A stretch of 64,000 nt of DNA, taken from positions 1 through 64,000 of the forward strand of contig SVGU01000001.1 of the NCBI GenBank assembly GCA_015056155.1, read 5' to 3'. The notes below the pieces were generated by a model. The model did not search any database. It saw nothing but the letters and a program-made list of their open reading frames with translations, and was not told the origin of the DNA. Below, piece after piece: positions 25,304-33,099 of the stretch (positions are counted from its first letter, which is position 1; every line of letters begins with the position of its first letter). The stretch comes from Clostridiales bacterium. GTDB lineage: Bacteria > Bacillota > Clostridia > Christensenellales > Aristaeellaceae. The translations under genes and the position numbers were made by a program.

Positions 25304-26326
25304 GTGAAGACGATCCTGGTGACGGGCGGCGCGGGCTTCATCGGCAGCAACTTCATCTTCTATATGATGAAGCAGACGCCGAAAATGCGCATCGTCTGTT
25401 ATGACAAGCTGACCTATGCGGGCAATCTGTCCACACTCCGCCCGATCATGGACGCGCCGGACTTCCGTTTCGTGAAGGGCGACGTCTGCGACCGTGAGGC
25501 GGTTTTCCGCGTTTTCGAGGAAGAACGCCCGGACGTGGTGGTCAACTTCGCCGCAGAGAGCCATGTGGACCGGTCGATCGAGGATCCGGGGGTGTTCCTG
25601 CGGACGAATATCCTCGGCACCCAGACGCTCATGGACGCCTGCCGGGCCTATGGCGGCGTCCGCTACCATCAGGTATCCACGGACGAGGTGTACGGCGATC
25701 TGCCGCTGGACCGTCCGGACCTGTTCTTTACCGAGGAGACGCCGATCTGTACCTCCAGCCCCTATGCCGCCTCCAAGGCCGCGGCGGACCTGCTGGCCCT
25801 GTCCTACTTCCGTACCTACGGCCTGCCGGTGACCATCAGCCGCTGCTCCAACAACTACGGGCCTTACCAGTTCCCGGAGAAGCTGATCCCGCTGATGATC
25901 GCCAACGCGCTGGCGGACAAGCCCCTGCCGGTCTACGGCACGGGCGAGAACGTCCGGGACTGGCTGTATGTGGAGGACCACTGCCGGGCAATCGACCTGA
26001 TCATCCGGGAGGGCCGCGTGGGCGAGGTGTACAACATCGGCGGCCACAATGAACTGACGAATATCGAACTGGTGAAGATGATCTGCCGCGAGCTGGGAAG
26101 GCCGGAAAGCCTGATCACCCACGTGGCGGACCGCAAGGGCCACGACCGGCGCTATGCCATCGACCCGAAGAAGATCCACGGGGAGCTGGGCTGGCTGCCG
26201 GAGACGAAGCTGGCCGACGGCCTGAAGCGGACGATCGCCTGGTATCTGGAGAACCGCCCCTGGTGGGAGGAGATCGTTTCCGGCGAGTACCAGGAGTATT
26301 ACCGGAAGATGTACGGTGCGCGGTGA
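25304..26326 (+). CDS. rfbB: dTDP-glucose 4,6-dehydratase
   Basis: A 340-residue extended SDR enzyme: 'VTGGAGFIGSNF' NAD loop, 'DKLTYAGNL', 'STDEVYGDL' (catalytic Thr/Asp/Glu block), 'YAASKAAAD' (Tyr-Lys pair) and 'NNYGPYQFPEKLIP'. It forms dTDP-4-keto-6-deoxyglucose, the substrate of the RfbC encoded at 12081. GTG start directly after the rfbA stop, with GGAGGAGGG inside the rfbA end. Confidence 0.95.
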   Translation: MKTILVTGGAGFIGSNFIFYMMKQTPKMRIVCYDKLTYAGNLSTLRPIMDAPDFRFVKGDVCDREAVFRVFEEERPDVVVNFAAESHVDRSIEDPGVFLRTNILGTQTLMDACRAYGGVRYHQVSTDEVYGDLPLDRPDLFFTEETPICTSSPYAASKAAADLLALSYFRTYGLPVTISRCSNNYGPYQFPEKLIPLMIANALADKPLPVYGTGENVRDWLYVEDHCRAIDLIIREGRVGEVYNIGGHNELTNIELVKMICRELGRPESLITHVADRKGHDRRYAIDPKKIHGELGWLPETKLADGLKRTIAWYLENRPWWEEIVSGEYQEYYRKMYGAR

Positions 26327-26360
26327 GCGCGGGCAGAATTTGACAGAGGATGTGCTGATC

Positions 26361-27533
26361 ATGAATTGTGTTGACATTTTTTGCGGAACGTACCGGCATG
26401 AGCCGACGGAGGTTGTCTTTTGCCCCTACCGCATCTGCCCGATGGGCGCGCATGTGGATCATCAGTATGGCCTGATCACGGGCCTGGCGATCGACAAGGG
26501 CGTGCACATCGCCTACGGTCCGAAGAAGAACGGCGTGATCGAGCTGTCCTCGATGCAGTTCGACCGGCGCGCGCAGTGGCACATTGCGCAGGTCCCCGAG
26601 CGCCCCACCGGCGACTGGGCGGACTATCTGCGCGGCGCCACCTGGGCGCTGGCGAAGCACTACCCGCTGCGCCTGGGCCTGTGCGGCGTGATCGAGGGCA
26701 CGATGCCCATCGGCGGATTGTCCTCCTCGGCGGCGGTGATCATCGCGTTCCTGTGCGCGCTGTGCCGCGTCAACGGCATCCGGCTGGACCAGCAGGAGAT
26801 CATCCAGATCGCGCTGGAGGCGGAGAAGGACTATGTCGGCGTGTCCGTGGGCACGCTGGACCAGAGCTGCGAGGTGCTGTCGAAGAAGAATCACCTGCTG
26901 TATCTGGACACCGGCAGCGGTCAGTATGAGCTGATCCCCCAGCATCCGGACATGAAGCCCTACCGCATTGCCATCTTCTTCAGCGGCATCGAGCGCAACC
27001 TGGCGGGCAGCAAGTTCAACATGCGCGTGGACGAGGCGAAGTCCGCCGCCTATGCGCTCATGGCCTACGCCGGCATGGAGTACGGCAAGTTCAAGGAGGC
27101 GCGGCTGCGCGACGTGCCGGTGGAGGTGTTCCGGGAGCACGGGCATCGCCTGCCGGACAACTGGCGCAAGCGCGCGGAGCATTTCTACACCGAGTTTGAC
27201 CGCGTGCAGCGCGGCGCGGAGGCGTGGCGCCGCGGCGATATCGAGGAGTACGGCCGTCTGTCCTTCCAGAGCGGACATTCCTCCATCTACAACTGGGAGA
27301 CCGGCTCGGACGAGCTGCGGACGCTGTATGAGATCATGGCCCGGACGGACGGCGTGTATGGCGGCCGTTTCTCCGGCGCGGGCTTCAAGGGCTGCTGCAT
27401 GGCGCTGATCGATCCGGCCTATGCGGAGTCGATCGAGAAGCAGGTGGGCGAGGCGTACCTGAAGGCCTTCCCGGAACTCAAGGGCCGCTATTCCTTCCAC
27501 CTGTGCGACAGCGCCGACGGCGTTTCCCTGTAA
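26361..27533 (+). CDS. GHMP sugar kinase, galacturonokinase/galactokinase-like
   Basis: A 390-residue GHMP kinase. The N-terminal substrate motif reads 'CPYRICPMGAHVDHQ', closer to the plant galacturonate kinase form ('PYRICPLGAHIDHQ') than to the galactokinase 'PGRVNLIGEHTDY'. The ATP loop is 'PIGGLSSSAAV' and the C-terminal block is 'GGRFSGAGFKGCCM'. It should phosphorylate C1 of a hexose or hexuronate in the cytoplasm. It is followed by a sugar-nucleotidyltransferase and a UDP-glucuronate 4-epimerase, so a galacturonate salvage role fits. Plain galactokinase is the main alternative. ATG 26361, with AGAGGA 10 nt before. Confidence 0.75.
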   Translation: MNCVDIFCGTYRHEPTEVVFCPYRICPMGAHVDHQYGLITGLAIDKGVHIAYGPKKNGVIELSSMQFDRRAQWHIAQVPERPTGDWADYLRGATWALAKHYPLRLGLCGVIEGTMPIGGLSSSAAVIIAFLCALCRVNGIRLDQQEIIQIALEAEKDYVGVSVGTLDQSCEVLSKKNHLLYLDTGSGQYELIPQHPDMKPYRIAIFFSGIERNLAGSKFNMRVDEAKSAAYALMAYAGMEYGKFKEARLRDVPVEVFREHGHRLPDNWRKRAEHFYTEFDRVQRGAEAWRRGDIEEYGRLSFQSGHSSIYNWETGSDELRTLYEIMARTDGVYGGRFSGAGFKGCCMALIDPAYAESIEKQVGEAYLKAFPELKGRYSFHLCDSADGVSL

Positions 27534-27568
27534 GCACCTGATCATCGCTTGCCAAGGAGGCAATGAGC

Positions 27569-28306
27569 ATGAAATGTCTGATCCTTGCGGCGGGCTATGC
27601 GACCCGCCTGTATCCCCTGACGGAGAATTTCCCCAAGCCGCTGCTGAAGGTGGGGGAGAAGACCATCCTGGACTGGCTGGTGGACGATATCGACACGGCC
27701 GGGCTGGTGGATGAGTACGTCGTGATCTCCAACCACAAGTTCGCGCCCCATTTTGACGAGTGGGCCGCGACCAAGGCGCAGAAGGTGACGGTCGTGGATG
27801 ACGGCACCAGCAGCAACGAGACCCGTCTGGGCGCGGTGAAGGACATCCAGTTCGCCATCGAGAAGCTCGGGCTGGACGACGACATGCTGGTCATCGCCGG
27901 CGACAACGTGCTGGATTTCTCGCTGACGAAGTTTGTCGCCTATGCGCAGCAGAAGGGCACCTCCTGCGTGATGCGCTACCATGAGCCGAGCGAAAAGAAG
28001 CTGCAAAAGTGCGGCGTGGCGCTGGTGGATGATAACGACCTGATCCTCTCCCTGGAGGAGAAGCCCGCCGAGCCGAAGTCCCACTGGGCGACGCCCCCCT
28101 TCTATTTCTACACGCGGAAGGACGCGCAGCTGGTGAAGGTCGGCATTGACGAGGGCTGCGGCACCGACGCGCCCGGCAGCTACATCGCCTGGCTCTGCAC
28201 CCAGACGCCCGTGCACTCCATGGAGATGCCCGGCAGCCGCTACGACATCGGCAACCTGGAGAGCTACGAGCAGGTGCAGGCGACCTACAGGGGGATCAAC
28301 AAGTGA
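27569..28306 (+). CDS. Sugar-1-phosphate nucleotidyltransferase
   Basis: A 245-residue nucleotidyltransferase: 'CLILAAGYATRLYPLTENFPKPLL' contains the GxG-x-RL-PLT-PK signature, with 'VIAGDNVLDFS' and 'LEEKPAEP' blocks. It lacks a C-terminal beta-helix, so it is the short monodomain type. The nucleotide and sugar cannot be read from the sequence; the position after a GHMP kinase suggests it activates that kinase's sugar-1-phosphate. ATG 27569 is chosen over ATG 27563 because AAGGAGG is only 2 nt from the latter. Confidence 0.8.
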   Translation: MKCLILAAGYATRLYPLTENFPKPLLKVGEKTILDWLVDDIDTAGLVDEYVVISNHKFAPHFDEWAATKAQKVTVVDDGTSSNETRLGAVKDIQFAIEKLGLDDDMLVIAGDNVLDFSLTKFVAYAQQKGTSCVMRYHEPSEKKLQKCGVALVDDNDLILSLEEKPAEPKSHWATPPFYFYTRKDAQLVKVGIDEGCGTDAPGSYIAWLCTQTPVHSMEMPGSRYDIGNLESYEQVQATYRGINK

Positions 28307-28677
28307 TCACGGGGCTGCATCATATCGCGATCCTTGCGTCTGAGAAGGCGAGGACGCTGGCGTTCTATGAGGCGCTGGGCTTCCGGGTGACGGCGTGCCA
28401 TCCGCGGCCGGAGCGGCGGGACGAGATCGTGTTCATGGAGGCCGCCGGCGTGACGCTGGAGGTCTTCGTGTCCGCAGGGAATCCGCCGCGCGTCTCCGGC
28501 CCGGAGGCGTATGGGCTGCGTCACGCGGCCTTCGCGGTCCAGGATGCGGCTTTCGCCCGGGAGACGCTGCTGCAGGCCGGGTATGCCCCCGAGCCGCTGC
28601 GGCAGGACGCCATCAACGGCCGGGCGATGTTCTTCATCAAGGATCCCGATGGGCTGCCCATCGAAATACATGAATGA
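28303..28677 (+). CDS. VOC-family (glyoxalase fold) protein
   Basis: A 124-residue VOC protein with two beta-alpha-beta-beta-beta modules: 'GLHHIAILASEKARTLAFYEALGF' and 'GLRHAAFAVQDAAFARETLLQAG', ending 'FIKDPDGLPIEIHE'. His and Glu at the usual metal positions are present. Substrate unknown; glyoxalase I and epimerase activities are both known for the fold. The GTG start overlaps the upstream stop (GTGA), so it is translationally coupled to the nucleotidyltransferase, which is unusual for a detoxification gene. Confidence 0.78.
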   Translation: MITGLHHIAILASEKARTLAFYEALGFRVTACHPRPERRDEIVFMEAAGVTLEVFVSAGNPPRVSGPEAYGLRHAAFAVQDAAFARETLLQAGYAPEPLRQDAINGRAMFFIKDPDGLPIEIHE

Positions 28678-28687
28678 GGTGTCAGCA

Positions 28688-29743
28688 ATGGTTGAATTCA
28701 ATGTGAGCCTGACGGGCAAGACGATCCTCGTCACCGGCGCGGCGGGCTTTATCGGCGCGAATCTGGTGCGCCGCCTGTATGAGATGGCCGAGGGCATCAC
28801 CGTCATCGGTCTGGACAGCGTGAACGATTACTATGACGTGTCTCTGAAGGAGTACCGCCTGCAGGAGCTGGCGAAGTTTGATACCTTCACCTTCATCAAG
28901 GGCAACCTGGCCGACAAGGAGCTGATCGACCGCATTTTCGCGGAGTACAAGCCGGCCATCGTCGTGAACCTCGCCGCGCAGGCGGGCGTGCGCTACTCCA
29001 TCACCAACCCCGGCGCGTACATCGAGGCGAACCTGATCGGCTTCTACAACATCCTCGAGGCCTGCCGCCACAACCCGGTGGAGCATCTGGTGTACGCCTC
29101 CTCCTCCTCCGTGTACGGCACGAACAAGAAGATCCCCTATTCCACCGACGACAAGGTGGACAACCCCGTCAGCCTCTACGCCGCGACGAAGAAGTCCAAT
29201 GAGCTGATGGCCCATGCCTATTCCAAGCTCTACAACATTCCCTCCACGGGTCTGCGCTTCTTCACCGTCTACGGCCCCGCCGGCCGCCCGGACATGGCGT
29301 ATTTCGGCTTCACCAACAAGCTCCTGAAGGGCGAGACTATCCAGATCTTCAACTACGGCAACTGCCAGCGCGACTTCACCTACGTGGACGATATCGTCAC
29401 GGGCGTGGTGAACATCATGCAGCATGCGCCGGAGAAGGCCACGGGCGAGGACGGGCTGCCCCTGCCGCCCTACATGGTCTACAACATCGGCAACAACAGC
29501 CCGGAGAACCTGCTGGACTTCGTGGACATCCTGCAGCAGGAACTGATCCGCGCGGGCGTGCTGCCGGAGGATTACGACTTTGAGGCGCACAAGGAGCTGG
29601 TGCCCATGCAGCCCGGCGACGTGCCTGTCACCTATGCGGACGTGACCGCCCTGGAGCGGGACTTCGGCTTCAAGCCCTCTACCTCCCTGCGCGAGGGCCT
29701 GCGGAAGTTCGCCGAATGGTACAAGGCGTTCTACAAGGTCTGA
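28688..29743 (+). CDS. UDP-glucuronate 4-epimerase-type SDR enzyme
   Basis: A 351-residue extended SDR protein with 'VTGAAGFIGANLVRRL', 'LDSVNDYYDVSLKEYRL', 'YASSSSVYGTN' and 'YAATKKSNELMAHAYSKLY', which are the diagnostic blocks of the CapI/UDP-glucuronate 4-epimerase group. It interconverts UDP-glucuronate and UDP-galacturonate. The ORF extends upstream in frame, but ATG 28688 has GAGG 8 nt before it and directly precedes the Rossmann fold. A hairpin with a short T run follows the gene. Confidence 0.88.
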   Translation: MVEFNVSLTGKTILVTGAAGFIGANLVRRLYEMAEGITVIGLDSVNDYYDVSLKEYRLQELAKFDTFTFIKGNLADKELIDRIFAEYKPAIVVNLAAQAGVRYSITNPGAYIEANLIGFYNILEACRHNPVEHLVYASSSSVYGTNKKIPYSTDDKVDNPVSLYAATKKSNELMAHAYSKLYNIPSTGLRFFTVYGPAGRPDMAYFGFTNKLLKGETIQIFNYGNCQRDFTYVDDIVTGVVNIMQHAPEKATGEDGLPLPPYMVYNIGNNSPENLLDFVDILQQELIRAGVLPEDYDFEAHKELVPMQPGDVPVTYADVTALERDFGFKPSTSLREGLRKFAEWYKAFYKV

Positions 29744-29754
29744 TATCTGAAATT

Positions 29755-29798
29755 GCCCTGATGTGCCCTTCGCCTGCCGGCGCGCGCGTCAGGGCTTT
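29755..29798 (+). terminator. Possible terminator after epimerase gene
   Basis: GCCCTGA pairs with TCAGGGC around a GC-rich 27-nt loop and is followed by TTT. It is weak and may attenuate rather than stop transcription into the FKP gene. Confidence 0.45.
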
Positions 29799-29849
29799 GT
29801 GCCACCCGGAAAAATCGCAGCAAGAACAATGTACAGAGGGGATACCGCC

Positions 29850-32747
29850 ATGTCCAACAAGTACGCATCGCTGTTTCAGCAGCAATCCTATCAAGACGCA
29901 TGGATGACGCATGTGCAGACGCTGAAGGGACGTTTTCCCGTGTGGGATTACATCATCCTGACGGCCTCCAACGAGGATCAGGCGCGGGCGTACCGCGAGC
30001 AGATCGACTACCGCCTGCGCGGCGGCTGCCTGCCGGCGCAGACCCATTATGCGGTGCTGCCGGACCGGGACGGCCTGCGCGTGGGCAGCGGCGGCGCGAC
30101 GCTGGGCGTGATCCGCTATGTGCATGAGCATGCGGGCACCTTCCGCGGCAAGCGGCTGCTGGTCATCCATTCCGGCGGCGACAGCAAGCGCGTCCCGCAG
30201 TATTCCGCCTGCGGCAAGCTCTTTTCGCCGGTGCCGCGCCTGCTGCCCGACGGGCGGCGCTCGACGCTCTTTGACGAGTTCATCATCGCCATGAGCGGCG
30301 TGGCGGCGCGTATCAACGACGGCATGCTCGTCTGCTCGGGCGATGTGCTGCTGCTGTTCAACCCGCTGCAGATCGACTTCTACTCCCGGGGCGCGGCGGC
30401 GCTGTCCATCAAGGAGGACGTGCAGACCGGTAAGGACCACGGCGTGTGGCTCAAGGGCGCGGGGGACGATGTGCAGGCCTTCCTGCACAAGCAGTCCGTG
30501 GAGACCCTGCAGGCCCGCGGCGCGGTGGACGAGCGCGGCAACGTGGACATCGACACCGGCTCGGTGATCTTCGATGCGAACATGCTCGAGAGCCTCTGGG
30601 GCCTGATCGACACGCCGGAGAAGTACGACGCGCTGGTCAATGAGCAGGCGCGGCTGTCCTTCTATGCGGATTTCCAGTACCCCCTGTCCGAGGAGGCCAC
30701 GCTGGAGAAATTCTATCTGGAGAAGCCGGAGGGGGATTTCACCCCGGAGCTGAAGCGCGGCCGCGAGCTGCTGTGGGAGGCGCTGCGCCCCTACCGGCTG
30801 AAGCTGATCCGACTGTCCCCGGCGTCCTTCATCCATTTCGGCACCAGCAGCGAGCTTCGCAGCCTGATGGCCGAGGGCGTGGACAGCTATGACTGCCTCG
30901 GCTGGGCGCGCCGGGTCAACTGCAACCGCGAGTGCCCGGATTTCGCCGCCAGCAACAGCTACATTTCCGCCCGTGCGCAGATCGGCGCGGGCTCCTATGT
31001 GGAGGACAGCTACATCCATCACGGCTCCGTGGTGGGGGAGGGCTGCATCGTTTCCGGCGTGACGCTGGACGGGCAGACGGTTCCTGCGGGGGCTGCGCTG
31101 CATGGCCTGAAGCTGCGGGACGGCCGCTTTGTCGTGCGGATGTACGGCGTGGCGGAGAATCCGAAGGAGCCGGCGGTGTTCGGACGGACGCTGCCCACCG
31201 CGCTTTGGGAGGCGCCCATTTACCCCGTGCGCGGAAGCATCCGCGAGGCCGTGGATGCGACGCTGGCCGCCTGCGAGGCCGGCTTCCCCGGCGGCGGGGA
31301 TTGCCTGTCCCTGAAGGACAGCTTCAACCTCGCGGATACCTCGGCCATCATCGACTGGCAGGAGCGCCTGGACGACAAGATCAAGGTGGAGAGCCTGCTG
31401 GCCGCCATCGACGCCCGCGCGCCGCTGGACGAGGCGGTGCAGGTCTTCCGCGGCCGCCTCAGCCCCCGGGCGGAGCGCATGCTCCTTCAGGAGGCGCAGC
31501 GGCTGGATGAATCGCAGATGCAGCCCTTCGGCCGGAAGATCCGCATCTACTATGCGCTGGCGAAGCTGTCCGGGAAGGAAGAATACACCGGCGGCTGCTT
31601 CGGGACGATCTGCAGCGCGATCCTTGCCGACGCGGTGAACGGCGTGGCATGGGACAAGGAAGCGCGCATCGCGGAGGACGAGGTGGTCGTGCGCCTGCCC
31701 GTGCGCGTCAACTGGGGCGGCGGCTGGAGCGACACGCCTCCCTATTGCATGGAGCACGGCGGAACGGTGCTGAACGCCGCAGTCTCCCTCAACGGCGAGC
31801 TGCCGGTGGAGGCGGTCGTGCGCCGGGCAGAGACGGGGAAGATCATCCTCACCAGCGCGGACAACGGCTCCTATCAGGAATTCGATGACATCGAGCGCCT
31901 GCAGGACAGCTCGAACCCCTACGATCCCTTCGCCCTGCACAAGGCGGCGCTGATCGCCTGCGGGGTGATCCCGTACCGGGAGAAGATCTCCGTGCAGGAG
32001 ATCACCGAGCGCCTGGGCGGCGGCGTGTACCTGTCCACGCAGGTGATGGGTATCCCGCGCGGCAGCGGTCTGGGCACGTCCTCCATCCTTGCGGGCGCGT
32101 GCGTCAAGGCGATCATGCGCTTCCTCGGCAAAACGCCAACGGAGAACGAACTGTACAACCGCGTGCTGTGCATGGAGCAGATCATGTCCACCGGCGGCGG
32201 CTGGCAGGACCAGGTCGGCGGTCTGGCCCCCGGCATCAAGATGGTCACCAGCGAGCCCGGCATGCACCAGGTCATCACCTGCACGCCCCTGCGGATGACC
32301 GAGGCGGCGAAGGCGGAGCTGAACGAGCGCTTCTGCCTGATCTACACCGGACAGCGCCGACTGGCCCGGAACCTCCTGCGCGAGGTGGTGGGCCGCTACA
32401 TTTCCAGCACGCCCGACGCCCTCGCGGTGCTGGAGACGATCCAGCGCCTGGCCGTCCTGATGCGCTATGAGCTGGAAAAGGGCAACATCGACGGCTTTGC
32501 ACGCCTCCTCAGCGAGCACTGGGAGCAGTGCAAGATCCTCGATTCCGGCTGCACCAACACCTGCATCGACCAGATGATCAACGCCGTCAGCGACCTCGTC
32601 GCGGGCCACTTCATCTGCGGCGCGGGCGGCGGCGGCTTCCTGCAGGTGGTGCTGAAGAAGAGCGTGACCCCCGCGCAGCTGCAGGAGCGGCTGTATGAGG
32701 TCTTCCAGGACAGCGGCGCCTGCGTGTGGCGCTGTGCGCTGGTATAA
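29850..32747 (+). CDS. fkp: Bifunctional L-fucokinase / GDP-fucose pyrophosphorylase
   Basis: A 965-residue fusion, about the size of Bacteroides Fkp. The N-terminal half carries the pyrophosphorylase ('RVGSGGATLGVIRYV', 'VIHSGGDSKRVPQYSACGKLF') and a short beta-helix region near residue 380 ('SNSYISARAQIGAGSYVEDSYI'). The C-terminal third is a GHMP kinase with 'RVNWGGGWSDTPPY' (about 617), ATP loop 'IPRGSGLGTSS' (about 733) and 'GAGGGGFLQV' (about 923). It converts free L-fucose to fucose-1-phosphate and then GDP-fucose. The FucU mutarotase at 11633 fits this salvage route. The true start is ATG 29850 after AGAGGGG; the open frame upstream is non-coding. Confidence 0.92.
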   Translation: MSNKYASLFQQQSYQDAWMTHVQTLKGRFPVWDYIILTASNEDQARAYREQIDYRLRGGCLPAQTHYAVLPDRDGLRVGSGGATLGVIRYVHEHAGTFRGKRLLVIHSGGDSKRVPQYSACGKLFSPVPRLLPDGRRSTLFDEFIIAMSGVAARINDGMLVCSGDVLLLFNPLQIDFYSRGAAALSIKEDVQTGKDHGVWLKGAGDDVQAFLHKQSVETLQARGAVDERGNVDIDTGSVIFDANMLESLWGLIDTPEKYDALVNEQARLSFYADFQYPLSEEATLEKFYLEKPEGDFTPELKRGRELLWEALRPYRLKLIRLSPASFIHFGTSSELRSLMAEGVDSYDCLGWARRVNCNRECPDFAASNSYISARAQIGAGSYVEDSYIHHGSVVGEGCIVSGVTLDGQTVPAGAALHGLKLRDGRFVVRMYGVAENPKEPAVFGRTLPTALWEAPIYPVRGSIREAVDATLAACEAGFPGGGDCLSLKDSFNLADTSAIIDWQERLDDKIKVESLLAAIDARAPLDEAVQVFRGRLSPRAERMLLQEAQRLDESQMQPFGRKIRIYYALAKLSGKEEYTGGCFGTICSAILADAVNGVAWDKEARIAEDEVVVRLPVRVNWGGGWSDTPPYCMEHGGTVLNAAVSLNGELPVEAVVRRAETGKIILTSADNGSYQEFDDIERLQDSSNPYDPFALHKAALIACGVIPYREKISVQEITERLGGGVYLSTQVMGIPRGSGLGTSSILAGACVKAIMRFLGKTPTENELYNRVLCMEQIMSTGGGWQDQVGGLAPGIKMVTSEPGMHQVITCTPLRMTEAAKAELNERFCLIYTGQRRLARNLLREVVGRYISSTPDALAVLETIQRLAVLMRYELEKGNIDGFARLLSEHWEQCKILDSGCTNTCIDQMINAVSDLVAGHFICGAGGGGFLQVVLKKSVTPAQLQERLYEVFQDSGACVWRCALV

Positions 32748-33099
32748 AAACTCAATCATCGCGCTGCGATGTCCCTGCTGCGGAGTGCTCTTGCGCAGGG
32801 GCATCCGGCGCGATTTATGCGTCCGGAAAATACCCGCAGAATACGATCAGAACTGCAGCAAATCGACCGGGAAATGCATAAATGATAAAGATGAATTGGA
32901 TGAGATTATGTTGACGCATGATTGATTAGATGGTATAATTTATAAGGATTACTATGCCAATGATTCTCAGAGATTGGTTCTCTGTTCCACTGGTACAGCC
33001 GCGCGGATACGTCCGCAGACGATCGAATGTCAGGGCAGCGTGCAGGGGTCTGCAATCTGCCGGAGATGATTACCTCACGGTGATAGGAGAGAGGAAATC
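32748..33099 (+). other. 352-bp intergenic region with promoter and leader
   Basis: No gene is seen. A weak hairpin (GATGTCCCTG/CAGGGGCATC, 32767-32806) lies near the FKP stop. The sequence then becomes strikingly AT-rich up to the promoter at 32911. About 160 nt of transcribed leader follow, containing a small GCGGA/TCCGC stem near 33004-33018. It separates the locus into two transcription units. Confidence 0.6.
32911..32939 (+). promoter_or_regulatory. Second promoter of the polysaccharide locus
   Basis: TTGACG, 17 bp, TATAAT, identical in hexamers and spacing to those at 11559 and 12697. It drives the aminotransferase-fusion gene and the ATP-grasp run. Confidence 0.85.
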
